Assembly (NCBI GenBank): GCA_016800925.1 | Contig: JABCPU010000305.1 | Location: 17,250 to 81,249 of the forward strand | DNA length: 64,000 nt | Direction: 5' to 3' | Origin: Suillus spraguei | Lineage: Eukaryota; Basidiomycota; Agaricomycetes; Boletales; Suillaceae | Part shown: positions 30,515-41,046 of the stretch, piece by piece | How the letters are laid out: the number at the start of each line of letters is the position of its first letter | How positions within the stretch are numbered: position 1 is the first letter of the stretch | Translations under genes and position numbers: made by a program | The notes under the pieces: generated by a model | Told to the model about the DNA's origin: nothing | The model's database searches: none | The model's input: the letters and a program-made list of their open reading frames with translations, nothing else

Positions 30515-31283
30515 TGTTAAGACTGTACTCAAGGGTAGAGAGATCCGAAGGGCTTTGGCCTCAGTTCGTACACTGTGCCCCTTTCTCGAGTAATGCCCTT
30601 TATTTCAGGGAGGAGTTATTCGTCCGAAGACCCGGAAGGGGTTGCGTGACGGATCCGGGTGTCCGAAGGTGTCGGATGTAATACGTCCGAAGGTAATTCG
30701 GAACGTAAGGAGGGGAAAGAGATTAAGGCTAGTTTCGGAACAAGTTCCTAACTAGAAACTAACGGAGATGGACTATCCGAAGATAGAGTCGGAGGTATGG
30801 ACTATAGGAGTCAATCCTAAGTCTCGGAAGGTGACTTAAAGCGGAGAGTGACTTAAGTCCGGAGGAGGCAGAATGAGCAGAATCTAAGATGATATTCGAA
30901 CTAAGGTTCTACGGAGATCTACAAGTGGTTTATATACAGTAAGTATCTAAGACGGATAATCAGCAAGTCCGGGACCGAGGGCTATGTACGAAGTGTAACG
31001 GAAGTCTATTAGTTATTGCACAGCGGATCAGTAAGCATGAATCGGAAATGAACACAGGAAACGGATCAGTAACACAGGACGGAAATATAAACAGCCGGAG
31101 TACCGGTAGTAGGAGAAATGACGAAAGGAGATAGACGCAGATGTTCACCAGGGAGTTAAGGTGCGAGAAGTGAGTACATTCGGATGGGTGGTCCGGACAG
31201 GATCTGTGGAACGGACGGATATGGAAACGATCGGATCTGGACGGATATGATCAGATCTGAGATTAGAAGTATGGTATATGACA
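30515..31283 (-). repeat. Gypsy-3 5' LTR
   Basis: The 769-bp partner of 23344-24112, with no difference noticed on reading. The target duplication ctccc follows at 31284-31288. The 50-base leader before the gag ATG shows no standard TGG-starting tRNA primer site at the LTR edge. Confidence 0.95.
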
Positions 31284-33235
31284 CTCCCCCTGCCTCCTTG
31301 AGCAGCTGTACCGCCAGAATCATTCCTATTATCTCCGCCTCGTACACCGTATGTTCCTCTTCGTTTCCCAAGTGAAATCTTTTCTCGCCTATGACCCGTG
31401 CCCCGCTCATCAATACAGCCGCTCCCCCAACTCCTCCGTCTACCGCCGATCCATCTGAGTAGGCCCGCCACCTTTCGTCAGCTTGCTCCTCTTCCTTAAT
31501 TGCTTCTTTCTCCTTAGTTGCAATGCTGATGAGCGTGTCTGGGGACCATTTTGGGTAGTGGCGAGTTGGTGAGATCTTCTCTATTTGCATTGGGTTGATC
31601 TTGAACTCGTTCAGGAGTTTGTGTAGGGGGGAAGCGTGGCGTTTTCGGCCTTGGAAGTTCCTCTTCGCGCAAAATCTGTAAGCTGTGTTTAAGCCGTTAG
31701 CGATAGGGTGAGTGTGAGGGAGCGAGGCTAGTCTTAGCGTGGATCTGAAGCAAATCTTCCTTATTGTTTGATGCACTGGGAAGACGTTGGTGTGAGAGTC
31801 GAGAAGGTCTGTTGCGGAGGATCTCAGTCCGCCAGTGATTAGCAAGGTGGCCATTCTCTGGACTCTCGCCATCTGCGAGGAGAATCCTCGTGCGCCTCTG
31901 CCCCCACCCTTTTTCCCCCTGCCTTTGGAAACTAGGCCTGCACACCAAATATCTGCTGCGTAAGTCATTTTTGGTACTACCACACTCTCGTAGAGTCTTC
32001 TCATCAGTTGTCCGTGTATCCCCTTGGTTGGGCTGATCATGCGCTTGCAGGCCATGGCGTATGTGGTCCCTTTAGCCAGGGCATAAGCTGCGTGCTCTTT
32101 GAACTTGAGTTCGTCGTCGATGATGACGCCTAAGAATTTGTGTGAGTGCGAGGGGTTGATGATGTGGTTGCGGATTGTGATTGAAGGACGGGGGGTGGGT
32201 ACGGTTTTGCATGGGTTGTCTTTGCTGGGGACTCTGTGCTTTGAGAGGCATAATAGCGCTGTCTTGTCCAGCTCGAACTCGGCATTGTGCTCCTCACTCC
32301 AGTCTAGCGCTCCTCCTGGTTTCTCCATCATTGTTTTGAGTTTGGCGTTGGATTCTTCGTAAGACTGCCCTCTGGCTCCCAGCGCCACGTCGTCGATGAA
32401 GCCCAGGCTGATTTCGCCGCTGCGAGAGTTAGGATTAGCTACACGGAGTAAGCCTGAATTATAAAAGAGGAATCCTAGCGGTGATAATGGGCAGCCCTGG
32501 TCCACGCCGTCGGCTACATTGAATTCTTCAGAGTGAAAGTCGTCGAATACTAGGACCGTCTTTCTGCTTTCGAGCCTTCTGCCATACCAATCTACGTACT
32601 CTCGAGGAATGCCCGCGTTGCGCATGTTGTGAAGGAGCTTGGTGACAACCACGCTGGGAAATGCAGCCTTCACGTCCAGGAAAAGCAGTGACACGTGGTT
32701 GTCGCTTGATGCCCAGGAGTCAGTTATGAACTTGGTGAGGAGATGTAGGGAATCCGTGGTTGATCGGCCTGGTCGTCCGCCAAAGTGAGTGGAGGGGAGG
32801 AGGTCATGTTGTTCCGCTATATAAGTTAGATCGTCAGCTACGCAAGAGGAGAGAATCTTAGCCATGGTGTCAAGTAGGGTTATCGGACGGTATGCTTTGG
32901 GGATGCTATAGTCCGGGCGGCCAGGTTTACGGAGTACAATGGTGGAGGAGCATTTCCAGTCCTCGGGGTAGATTCCTAGAGAGAAGGTCGCTCGAAAGAT
33001 TGGCGCCATGAATGGTACTAGCAAGTCAGCGCATTTCGTAAAGACTATGTTACTTACTCCGTTGAGTCCTGGGGCTTTGTGAGGGGAGAGTCGAGCGATT
33101 GCTCTGAAGACTTGCTGGTCGGTGATTGGCATGAATTCGCATACGGGAGGCGGGTAAGTGCAGTTGGGGTCCACGAAGCTGTTTTCCGGGGGAGGGCGGA
33201 AGAAAACCTTGTACAGTAACTCGCTTTCCGCTGGT
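31284..33235 (-). pseudogene. LINE ORF2, reverse transcriptase and start of RNase H (cut by Gypsy-3)
   Basis: RT motifs in order: SPHKAPGLNGVSN, YRPITLLDTMAKI, FGGRPGRSTTDSL, LLFLDVKAAFPSV, GVDQGCPLSPLGF and the catalytic SLGFIDDVALGA. RNase H begins with YSDGSAVDGGVGGAAV and the Glu-bearing HTVYEAEIIGMIL. At 31284 Gypsy-3 interrupts the sequence just after LLKEAGG. The rest of RNase H is at 23343 and below. Joining across the insertion, with one TSD copy removed, keeps the frame. Confidence 0.85.
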
Positions 33236-34556
33236 TGTCTTGAGATTTTGAGTTTGCGTCAGCCTGTGGGTCTTGGAGCGTTTTGATGCGGGTGTGGACT
33301 TGGTCTGCTGGGTTGCCAGACGCGTATCTGTGGAAAGACCAAGTGTCAGATAGTGGAAGGGATTCGAGCCAGTCTTTCCAGTGGTGTTCCTTCGCTCGTT
33401 TGATGCTTTCTGAGAATTGGTTCCGAGCTACGCGATACTCCTCGTGGATTGGGTCAGCCCTTCTTGCTGTGCTGGCCCGCACCTTTCGACTGAGCTTGTG
33501 GACAAGCTTGCGTTCTCGGTCGAGCTCCTTCGTCCACCATCTCTTTGCGTATGGCGATGGTTTGGTGCATGGGACTTGTTCCTTTACCATCTGTAGGATG
33601 GCGTTGGTTAGGGCCTCGTAGGCTGCATGGAAGGTATCCGGCGTGGAGAGTTCGGTTGCTTGAGGCATTTGGTCGAGTTTGAGGGACAAGGCTTCCTTGA
33701 ACGCGTTCCAGTCTGTTTCCTGATAGTTGAGTCGTGGGGCAGAGGTTGTTCGTTCAGGTTGGAGGTCTATGGTGCTAATGATGGGAAAGTGGTCAGTGAC
33801 TACTGGGCGGAGGTCAGTTTGTACTTCGCATTGGGTGAACTTGTCTTCGAAGCTGGCGGAGCAAAAGACGTTGTCCGGGCGGGTGAGGTTTTTCGTGTTG
33901 GAAGCTTCCAAGGTGGCTATGGCTGGGGGGAGTGCCTGGATTAGATTGTATACAGCTAAAAGATTGATTAGTGTGCCCGCAGCGTTGAGGTTCTCCGCCG
34001 AGAACAGGTGTGTGTTGTGAGGGAGCTCCCACATGGGGTGGTGTCTGTTGAAGTCGCCCACCCAGACTATGTGCTGCGGTTCTGCACTGTTCTCGCCTTG
34101 AGCGAGGCGCTGTGCGCGTTCTTCAGCTGCCATGTGGCGTTCAAGGAAGTGGAGAGTGTGGTCACTGTCGCAAGGGTTATAGATATTATATATACGCACC
34201 TTACCGAATTGGCCCGTGAGCTCAATTGCCATGACGTTGGGAGATTTGATTGGGATGATGTGCCAATTGTTTTTTGATAGGCACTTGTTGACCAGCATGA
34301 TGACTTGCGTTCGATGCGCGCCTGAGTTGTGGTTGGATGGGTATATGACGTCCCAGTAGGATCTTAAGTTGGAGGCGTTGGCTAGGTTGACTGGGTTGAG
34401 ATATGGCTCCTGGATGCATGCGAGGTCGTATTTTTCTGGGTCGAGGTTCTTGAGCATGTGCTCCCATGCGTTGGGTGATTTGCGTAGGTTCTGTTGCCAT
34501 ATCTTGAAGTCGTCGCGAATCGGTGCGTTGATAGTGTTGTCCATTATCAATCCCAA
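33054..34556 (-). pseudogene. LINE ORF2, endonuclease part (frameshifted near 33230)
   Basis: The frame opens MGLIMDNT at 34556. It holds the apurinic-like endonuclease blocks WQQNLRKSPNAW, YDLACIQEPYLN, VWVGDFNRHHPMW and the terminal SDHFPI-type motif (here TDHFPIISTI). This nuclease nicks target DNA to prime reverse transcription. A long linker with WWTKELDRERK and HHWKDWL follows. Near 33230 the homologous sequence passes into the RT frame by a one-base shift, so ORF2 is broken once. Confidence 0.85.
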
Positions 34557-34696
34557 CCGGTGAGGTCGTTCTCACTGACGTTCGGGTAGGAGGTTGGAGG
34601 AGGAGTAGGGGTGGGCGACCAATGGGGAGGAGTGCTAGGTTGGTTAGTGTTGTTTTCGGGTCGGGTATATTGGGGTTGGGCGCGCTGCGGTCTTGT

Positions 34697-36112
34697 TCAG
34701 AGTTGAACCAGGTTGACGGGAGTCGTTGTTGGGCTCTGGGCTGGCCGAGTGGATGAGGTTTGCATTGCGGGGTTGTTGCCTGTCTGAGGTTGACGCCATC
34801 TGTTCGAGGGTTGCCAGCCTTGATGGTTTCTTTCTGGGGGTGGGTAGCGAGGTTCCTGCTGGTTTGGGGTGTCGTTCTGCTGGAGATTGGGGGGTGGCGC
34901 TGTGTTTGAGCTGGTGTCAGTAGTAGTTTCCCAGGTTAGCGGGTCGTCAGTAGGGAAGTAGATATACTTGGCGTCGTCGTTTCGTTTCTTGTTGTTGTCC
35001 CATTTTTGCTTGAAGATTGGGCAATCTCTGCTCCAGGCCATGTGACCCTTTGTTTTGCAGTTGGCGCAGTAGTGTTTGGATGGGTCGGTTACTGAACAGG
35101 ATGTGGTTCGGTGTTGGTCGCCACATGTGCCGCACGTGTCGTTTTCTTGAGGGCATTCTGCCGCTATGTGTCCTCCTTCAAAGGAGTGACACTTGAGGCA
35201 GCGGGTGGGTTCTGGGAGGAGTTTGCGGCCGTATACCTTCTTGCCTGCTATAACTAGGCCGTCCTTGATGGCCTGGTTGGCGTTCGCTTTCGATGAAAAA
35301 GTGATGATAGTGTGTGCAGTGCGTTGGTTTGGTTGGCGTCTAGCGATTGGTTTGATGAATCTTGCTTTGCTGATAGTTCTCGATTTGAAGCCGGCCTTGT
35401 TTTCGATGTCCGCGATTGCTGCTGGGTTATCTGGAACGAAGGTGACAGGGACGTTTTCCATGAGGACGTGGAACGACCTTTCTTTGATGGTGACGTTCGA
35501 TGCGAAATGTTCGAGGAAGTTGCTGCGGTTGGCCGGTGTGTTGAACCATTCGGCTGCTGACTTGGAGTTGAGTTCGTAGAGGATGCCTCCATGGGGGAGC
35601 CGCCTAGCTGAGATGAAGGTTAGTTCCTTGAGGATTTCTATACCTTTTTCCGACATTAATTCGAGGGCGGTGGTTGCCTTGGCCACCAGTTGCGCTTCTG
35701 TTAGTTCTTTTAGGGAGTTAGCTATCAAAACGGAGCGTCTGTCTATCAGTATTTGCCTGTCCTGGGCATCGCTGCGTGCTAGGATCTTGGTTAGTGGGGA
35801 AGGAATTCCTGTCTTGGTGATTGTGGCGTATGATAACGGTCCGTCAGACCTCGCTGGGATTGAGCTAGCTGCATGCTTGGCGCTCTCTACTATCTTTCCT
35901 ATGTCTTCTGACGAGTTGTTGAGTTGGGTGCGCACCTCCGTGACCACTTCTGCTAGCGTGGATTTGTGTGTCGTTGCTATTTCTGCCAGGGTGTCCACTT
36001 TCTCATCCAATAGTGCAATGGGACCTTTGATTAGCGCGTCTATCTTGTCTATGATCTTCTCCATGTCAAGGTCTTTCTTGGCTTCATGAATGATGATTGC
36101 CATAGCTCTCAT
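34697..36112 (-). CDS. LINE ORF1, RNA-binding protein with three zinc knuckles
   Basis: A 471-residue frame from ATG 36112. The N-terminal half is helical (IIDKIDALIKGPIALLDEKV). The middle has an RRM-like/ORF1 fold region with RRLPHGGILYELNSKSA and HTIITFSSKANANQAI. Around residues 310-365 there are three CCHC-type knuckles: CLKCHSFEGGHIAAEC, CGTCGDQHRTTSC and CANCKTKGHMAWSRDC. A Pro/Gln-rich tail follows. ORF1 proteins coat the LINE RNA. A related frame upstream (36579-36169) may be the original N-terminus, separated by a stop and frame change. Confidence 0.85.
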   Translation of the reverse strand: MRAMAIIIHEAKKDLDMEKIIDKIDALIKGPIALLDEKVDTLAEIATTHKSTLAEVVTEVRTQLNNSSEDIGKIVESAKHAASSIPARSDGPLSYATITKTGIPSPLTKILARSDAQDRQILIDRRSVLIANSLKELTEAQLVAKATTALELMSEKGIEILKELTFISARRLPHGGILYELNSKSAAEWFNTPANRSNFLEHFASNVTIKERSFHVLMENVPVTFVPDNPAAIADIENKAGFKSRTISKARFIKPIARRQPNQRTAHTIITFSSKANANQAIKDGLVIAGKKVYGRKLLPEPTRCLKCHSFEGGHIAAECPQENDTCGTCGDQHRTTSCSVTDPSKHYCANCKTKGHMAWSRDCPIFKQKWDNNKKRNDDAKYIYFPTDDPLTWETTTDTSSNTAPPPNLQQNDTPNQQEPRYPPPERNHQGWQPSNRWRQPQTGNNPAMQTSSTRPAQSPTTTPVNLVQL

Positions 36113-36898
36113 GATCTCTACGTTGGTGGCACCTAGGTTGGTTGCTGTGCCACTGAGTTCAAATAAGGCTAGGGCGATCCCCTTGAGGGCTTTCCTGCTA
36201 CTGGGAGGGTGAGACCATGCGTGTTGAGGAGTTTTCTAGCTGAGGAGGAGTTAGTGATGTCTGTGCAGATACCTGTGCCTGCTATGTGCTCTTCAATGCT
36301 TTTGCTGTTGGCGAGTAGTGCCTTGTTGGCTGTCGTGCTGCGGCTGCTTCTGCCAGTACCGAGACCGTGGGAACCGCGTTGTTCATGCCAGCTGGTGGCA
36401 TGATTGGTATTCCTGCGGAATTTAACAGAAAGATTAGTGATCAAAAGTAAGTATCTATGGGGGATCAAGTCTTTGAGGGCTTGGGTAACGCCTGAAGGCG
36501 TAGGTAGCGCTTTTGTGCGCCTTAGAGAACTCCGGTTTTTTCGGGGTCCTAGTCGGGGTGCCACTTGGTTCAGGTCCAAGAAGCGATCACTTCTAGGGTG
36601 AAGTCAGTGCCCTCTTAAACTTTGCAAGATCAGTGGGCGGTGAGATGCAACGACGCATGACTACTCCAACACTCACGATTGTGGCCCAGGTTTCGCAGTC
36701 GCATATTTCCAAGTCCCATGGCTACAAAATCTGGAGCATTGACGGTGTTTGGTGTTGAAGCAGCGCAAGTAATATTGCTCGACGCACTTGAAGATTCTGA
36801 CTGTTTTATAGGCTTTAGTTGCCATGTTTTTAATCGCTGTTCCCATGACACAACTGAAGGGAAGTTACTTCCGAGTTAGTACAATTCTTTTCATTTGA

Positions 36899-37605
36899 CT
36901 TACAGCGTTGAATCTATGTATCAAATATTAGGCACGCTTTGCCTTATGATTGGCACTCTACAACTTCTTGATTTCAACAACCAGGAAGGGTTATTAGACT
37001 TGGACACGCTTACTTCGTCGTGCATCTGAGTATGTACCCGCCGCCCTCTACAGTCTCTACAATGTTGTCTTCAAATTTTGCGACTGCCATTATTTTCACA
37101 CGTAGTTGTAATGTCGTATTCATGCATTCCTATATTCAAAAGCCAATTTCAAACTGCCCCAAATAGTATTATGTGATTAGAGCTCGGATGAAAATATATA
37201 AATTTATCCAGCAACGTTGGTATATATATGCTAGTGGGATAACAAGTATCTGGTGGCATGTATGGACTTATATACTTCAATAAGCTTGTATACCGCGGGC
37301 GCGGGTGCACAGTTTAAACATAAAGCCCGTGGAACTGGTACCAATGCGTCCATTGAACAAAATTGAAAACATCCGAAGTGCGTCTCTTTTTCTCACTCTT
37401 TCACTCCTCAGTAGTATCGTCTCGCTCAAGTCTCACTCGCTTCATCCTATTCTATATGATCCTCGCTGGCTCTCATATTTTTGCCTACCCTCCGCACCGA
37501 GTACTTATTATGTACTACATACTACAAGATTAACAGCTGACTTCGTTATATAGATTCATATTTCGATTGATCATATATAGTATTACTTGCTATATACGGC
37601 TGCAT
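36899..37605. other. intergenic, no gene seen
   Basis: This follows the stop of MFS copy 1. The first 110 bases or so still match the sequence after copy 2 (to about 40556), so they belong to the duplication unit. The remainder is AT-rich with several tata-type runs and holds no convincing frame. Confidence 0.6.
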
Positions 37606-40556
37606 AACTTTAGCACTGCTGCTATCGCCAAACTTCAGACTCTAACCATGGTATCGGGGAGCATTCCTCACGATCTGCGCCGGTCCCGAGATTAAAAGGG
37701 ATACTGTTATCGTAAGTACTGCCATGCTTTAAATTGATCATGGGTACTGATGGCAACTTATCTGGCGATTCGCTTCCTAACACTCATCTCAATGGCTCTA
37801 GAGGATATTGGCTCTAAGTGGCTGCAGTCAGAAAAAGAAGGCAGATGACGTCGATGTTACCGACTCGAATGACGTTGACTTTGTTGCTTATTATGAACAG
37901 GCTGCTGGCCGTTTAGTAGTCGACCCCGAGTATGGTGTTGCTCGCTATCCTGGGTTCATCGTTGCTCATTCGTTACTCATTAGACAGCGAAGGTCGAGTT
38001 TGGGGAGGTTATGGCTTCTAGGCTCAAGCTCAGCCCTGATGGGTCGAAGGTTCTCTGGCCTCAACCTGCCGATGACTCAAACGATCCGCAAAATGTTCTG
38101 CATTTCTCACTATGGCATCAGTCCATTTTACTAACACTGAGCTGTTCATTCGTAGTGGACCGATTTCGCAAGAATATGCACTTGATCATCATTACAATGT
38201 CTGCAGTGGTACCTGACTTCGACTCTGGAATTGGTATGTATTTCTCCCTTGCCTGATATCTATAGTAGCGACTTTGTGAAATACTTCTATTGGTAGGAAT
38301 CGCCTCGATATTTGGACTTGCTAAAAACTTATGACACGACTTCGGTGTCATCAATAATCTAACGTCAAAGTACGTGATTATGCAATCGTTCGTTACATTC
38401 AATGACGATTGGTTGAAGCTGGAGCATCTTCCTTCTGGGTGAGATCATACCATTACATGGGACTAGCCCCTTCTCATCTGTAGTCTAGGTTGGGAGGCAT
38501 CTTCTGGGTCATGCTCATGAGACGCTATGTCGACTGCCAGTGCTCTTCTGGAGTCAGGTATATATTTCCATGATTTGGCTGTTACGAACCTTAACCTTTG
38601 AGTGCAGCTTTTTGCGCTTGCATCTTGATGGTGCCACACTGGCGCCGAATCTAGCCACCTTTGCAGGTATGTGCACGATGATTTGGTATTTATTGGACAA
38701 TGTTAACTGTTGATGAAGGGATGCGCTGCCTGACTGCATTCTTTGGCAGGTTGTCATGTTGTTCATACTTGTGTCAAGCTGACTCGGTTTTAGAACGTGT
38801 CCCCAGGTTACAGTATGATTAGTTGCAATTCTCTTGATAGCGCCAACATTTACCAACCTCTAAGGGTCTTTATGTCGTGACGGATATCTTTCCCTTCCAT
38901 CTTCAAGCACGGAAGTTGAACATCTGGACATCAGTTTGTCATGTCAGAAAATGAACCTCTTTAGAAGAGAAACATTTCTCACCATCTTATAGGTCGCCTT
39001 TCCTATCACCATTTGCGTTTGGCTTTCTTGTAGCACGTGTAGGTATGTTCATGGTGTCCTTGATTTAGACTATTTATCAATCATCGTATAGCTGGAGGTG
39101 GGCCTATGCTATAGGATCTATCTACAGCGCTATCGTAATATTTCTCATTGCATTTTTCATGGAAGAAACGTATGTTCTATATACTATTTCTTTTTGGGGC
39201 AATAGCGCTGATTCTGCTACACCAGTATGTATGATCGTCGCCTCGTATCGAGGCCACCGCGAACTTCCACGGGACTGCGATATCGATTTGAAACTTTGAT
39301 AGGTATTACTGGTACAATATGGCGAAATACAGACCACGATGGCCGGAAGTTCTATTGGCATCTTGGATGTCGCTTGGCGTCCTCAGTTTTTCTTCGTAGT
39401 CCTTTGAGGTGATTAAATAAATCGCTGACCATACTCACTAATCTGCTGACCTTCTGGAAAGGCATTTGTTTTCGGGTTCTCAATCGGTGTGAACGTGAGC
39501 GTTTCTGTTTTGACATGCAGTAATAGACTTGATAACTTTTGTAGACGACAAATGTTGTCTTCATGGGATCTCCACCTCCCGTTGGCTTTGGCTTCAGTCA
39601 ATATGCCGTTGCTGGAGCGTATGCGACTCCAATTGCAAGTTTTTTCCATCTATGAAGTGAGCATCGCTACCGTACTCAGCTTGGAATGTTTAGATTGCCG
39701 TTCTTTTTGGCGAGCTCATTGGACGTCACGTTAATGACCTTATCATGAATCTGAATATTCGAAAAAATGGTGGTTTCTTCGAGGCCGAGAGCCGCTTGTG
39801 GTATGCAAATCAACCGAGATCTTTTACAAAAGATTAGAGCTGAGAGTTTGTGTAGGACCTGTTACTTAGCCATGCCGCTTTATATCTGTGGCTTTTTGAC
39901 ACTGGGTGCTGGATACAAAATCTCAGCAAAGCCGCTCTCATCATGGCTGGGCATTGCACTTGTTGCAATGACCCTTAACACTGTTGCAGTGTGTGAGTCT
40001 TGGATCTGACGCTTTGAGTGTCGTGGGATAACTCAAGGAATATTATTAGATGCATACTGTAACGACTGCTTCCCTCGCAGGCTGTGAGTGACCCATACAT
40101 ACTTATTTGCATTTCAGTGATGCCTCCTCCAATTCTAGGCGAAGTCAGTGCTCTGTTGAACTTTGCAAGATCAGTGGGGGTGAGTTGCAACGACATATGA
40201 TTACTTCCAATATTCACGATTGTGGCCCAGGTTTCGCAGTCGCATATTTCCAAGTCCCATGGGCTACAAAATCTGGAGCATTGATGGTATTCGGTGTTGA
40301 AGCAGCGCAAGTAACATTGTTCGACACCCTCGGCGAGCCTGACGGTTTTATAGGCTTGTGATAGCCATGTTTTTAATCGCTGTTCCCATGACACAACTGA
40401 AGGGAAGCTACTTTCGAGTTAGTACAATTCTTTTTCATTTGATTTACAGTATTGAATCTGTGTATCAAATGTTAGGCACGCTTTGCCTTATGATTGGTAC
40501 TCTACAACTTCTCGATTTTAAAAACCAGGAAGGTTATTAGAGTTGGACACGCTTAG
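37606..40556 (+). repeat. second unit of a tandem MFS gene duplication
   Basis: Direct repeat of about 2.9 kb. Unit 1 is 19787-22347 plus 36597-37011, split by the retroelement stack; unit 2 is 37606-40556. Similarity extends into both the promoter (cttcagactctaacc, gatctgcgccgg) and the 3' flank (ggcacgctttgccttatgat), so whole gene units were duplicated. Confidence 0.85.
37792..40436 (+). pseudogene. MFS transporter, copy 2, pseudogene
   Basis: It aligns with copy 1 from the start codon (ATG 37792, MALEDIG) to the C-terminus. It carries many single-base losses relative to copy 1, for example in the first exon after RQRRSS, at tatgtcgac (copy 1 has tatggtcgac) near 38528, and an extra T before the stop near 40433. 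The same intron positions are visible. No LINE is present in the last intron (about 40085-40138). It would have been a 12-helix proton-driven exporter, but it cannot be read through. Confidence 0.8.
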
Positions 40557-41046
40557 GCCCATCTGCAAAACCACTGAAATGAATGCTTAACTTACGTGCG
40601 TTACGGACACTTACGAACGCTTACGACTTCACTGGTAGCGCACTCTGAAGATAACATGAGCTGATTTGATCTCTAAAATAATATAGACGACATGGTGCAG
40701 TTGAGCCGCAACGAAACAAAAAATGCAACTAGTGCAAGTGAGAGCGCAATGCATGATACACCCCATGGCCACAAACTGTGATTGTACTAACTTAACCAAA
40801 AACGGACGTTACGAACGCTTGACCTGAGCGCTGAGCTATGCCAACAACAAACTGCTTATAAGCATGTCAGAGCACACTTCGACCAATCGGCTTTTCTATA
40901 TCTGAGTATATACCCACGGTCTCTACAATGTGTATCAAATTTAGCATTTGACTTACCTAATGAGGTGGTAGTAACAGCTCAAGCGCTCAGTTCGTTCAAC
41001 CGTGACTTTTCTTCAGCTTCTTTTCCGTCATCATACGTACTTGACA

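Larger units (their letters stand above)
23344..31283 (-). mobile_element. Gypsy-3: apparently intact, recent Ty3/gypsy element with an antisense cargo gene
   Basis: The element is 7940 bp long. Two 769-bp LTRs (23344-24112 and 30515-31283), matching by eye, have TGT...ACA ends. The target duplication ctccc lies at 23339-23343 and 31284-31288. gag and pol are both open and linked by a slippery -1 frameshift site. A purine tract (aagggggggatac on the minus strand) adjoins the 3' LTR. Between pol and that LTR is a spliced gene on the opposite strand. The element is inserted in LINE RNase H. It is the youngest layer of the nest. Confidence 0.95.
22350..36586 (-). mobile_element. LINE (Tad1/I-like non-LTR retrotransposon) interrupted by Gypsy-3
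   Basis: The 3' end is a 15-base T run on the plus strand (22350-22364), that is, a poly-A tail on the minus strand. A 12-13 bp target duplication, tcacttctaggg(t), lies at 22338-22349 and 36587-36598. The contents on the minus strand are ORF1 with three zinc knuckles, then ORF2 with an AP-type endonuclease, RT, RNase H and a C-terminal CCHC-like motif. Subtracting Gypsy-3 leaves about 6.3 kb, the usual full length. One frame change near 33230 disrupts ORF2. Confidence 0.9.
19958..36898 (+). pseudogene. MFS transporter, copy 1, split by a 14.2-kb retroelement stack
   Basis: The host gene is coded at 19958-22347 and 36597-36898. ATG at 19958 or 19964 opens a polar N-terminus, then spliced exons encode hydrophobic segments: MHLIIITMSAVVPDF, a motif-A-like MRRYGRLPVLFW, ALAFMIGATLAPNLA, PVGFGFSQYAIAGAYATPI and MPLYICGFLTLGAGI. 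The C-terminal exon (GEVSALLNFARSVGG, ..YFQVPWATKSGA) lies beyond the insertion and stops at 36896-36898. It resembles the drug/proton antiporter branch of the major facilitator superfamily at the plasma membrane. The LINE is inserted at the 3' splice site of the last intron (donor at 22295), in antisense. Not all upstream exon junctions were resolved. Confidence 0.75.

Noticed and set aside
36169..36579. Independent 136-residue gene before LINE ORF1
   Set aside because: More likely the frameshifted original N-terminal part of ORF1 or its leader; it lies within the LINE boundaries.
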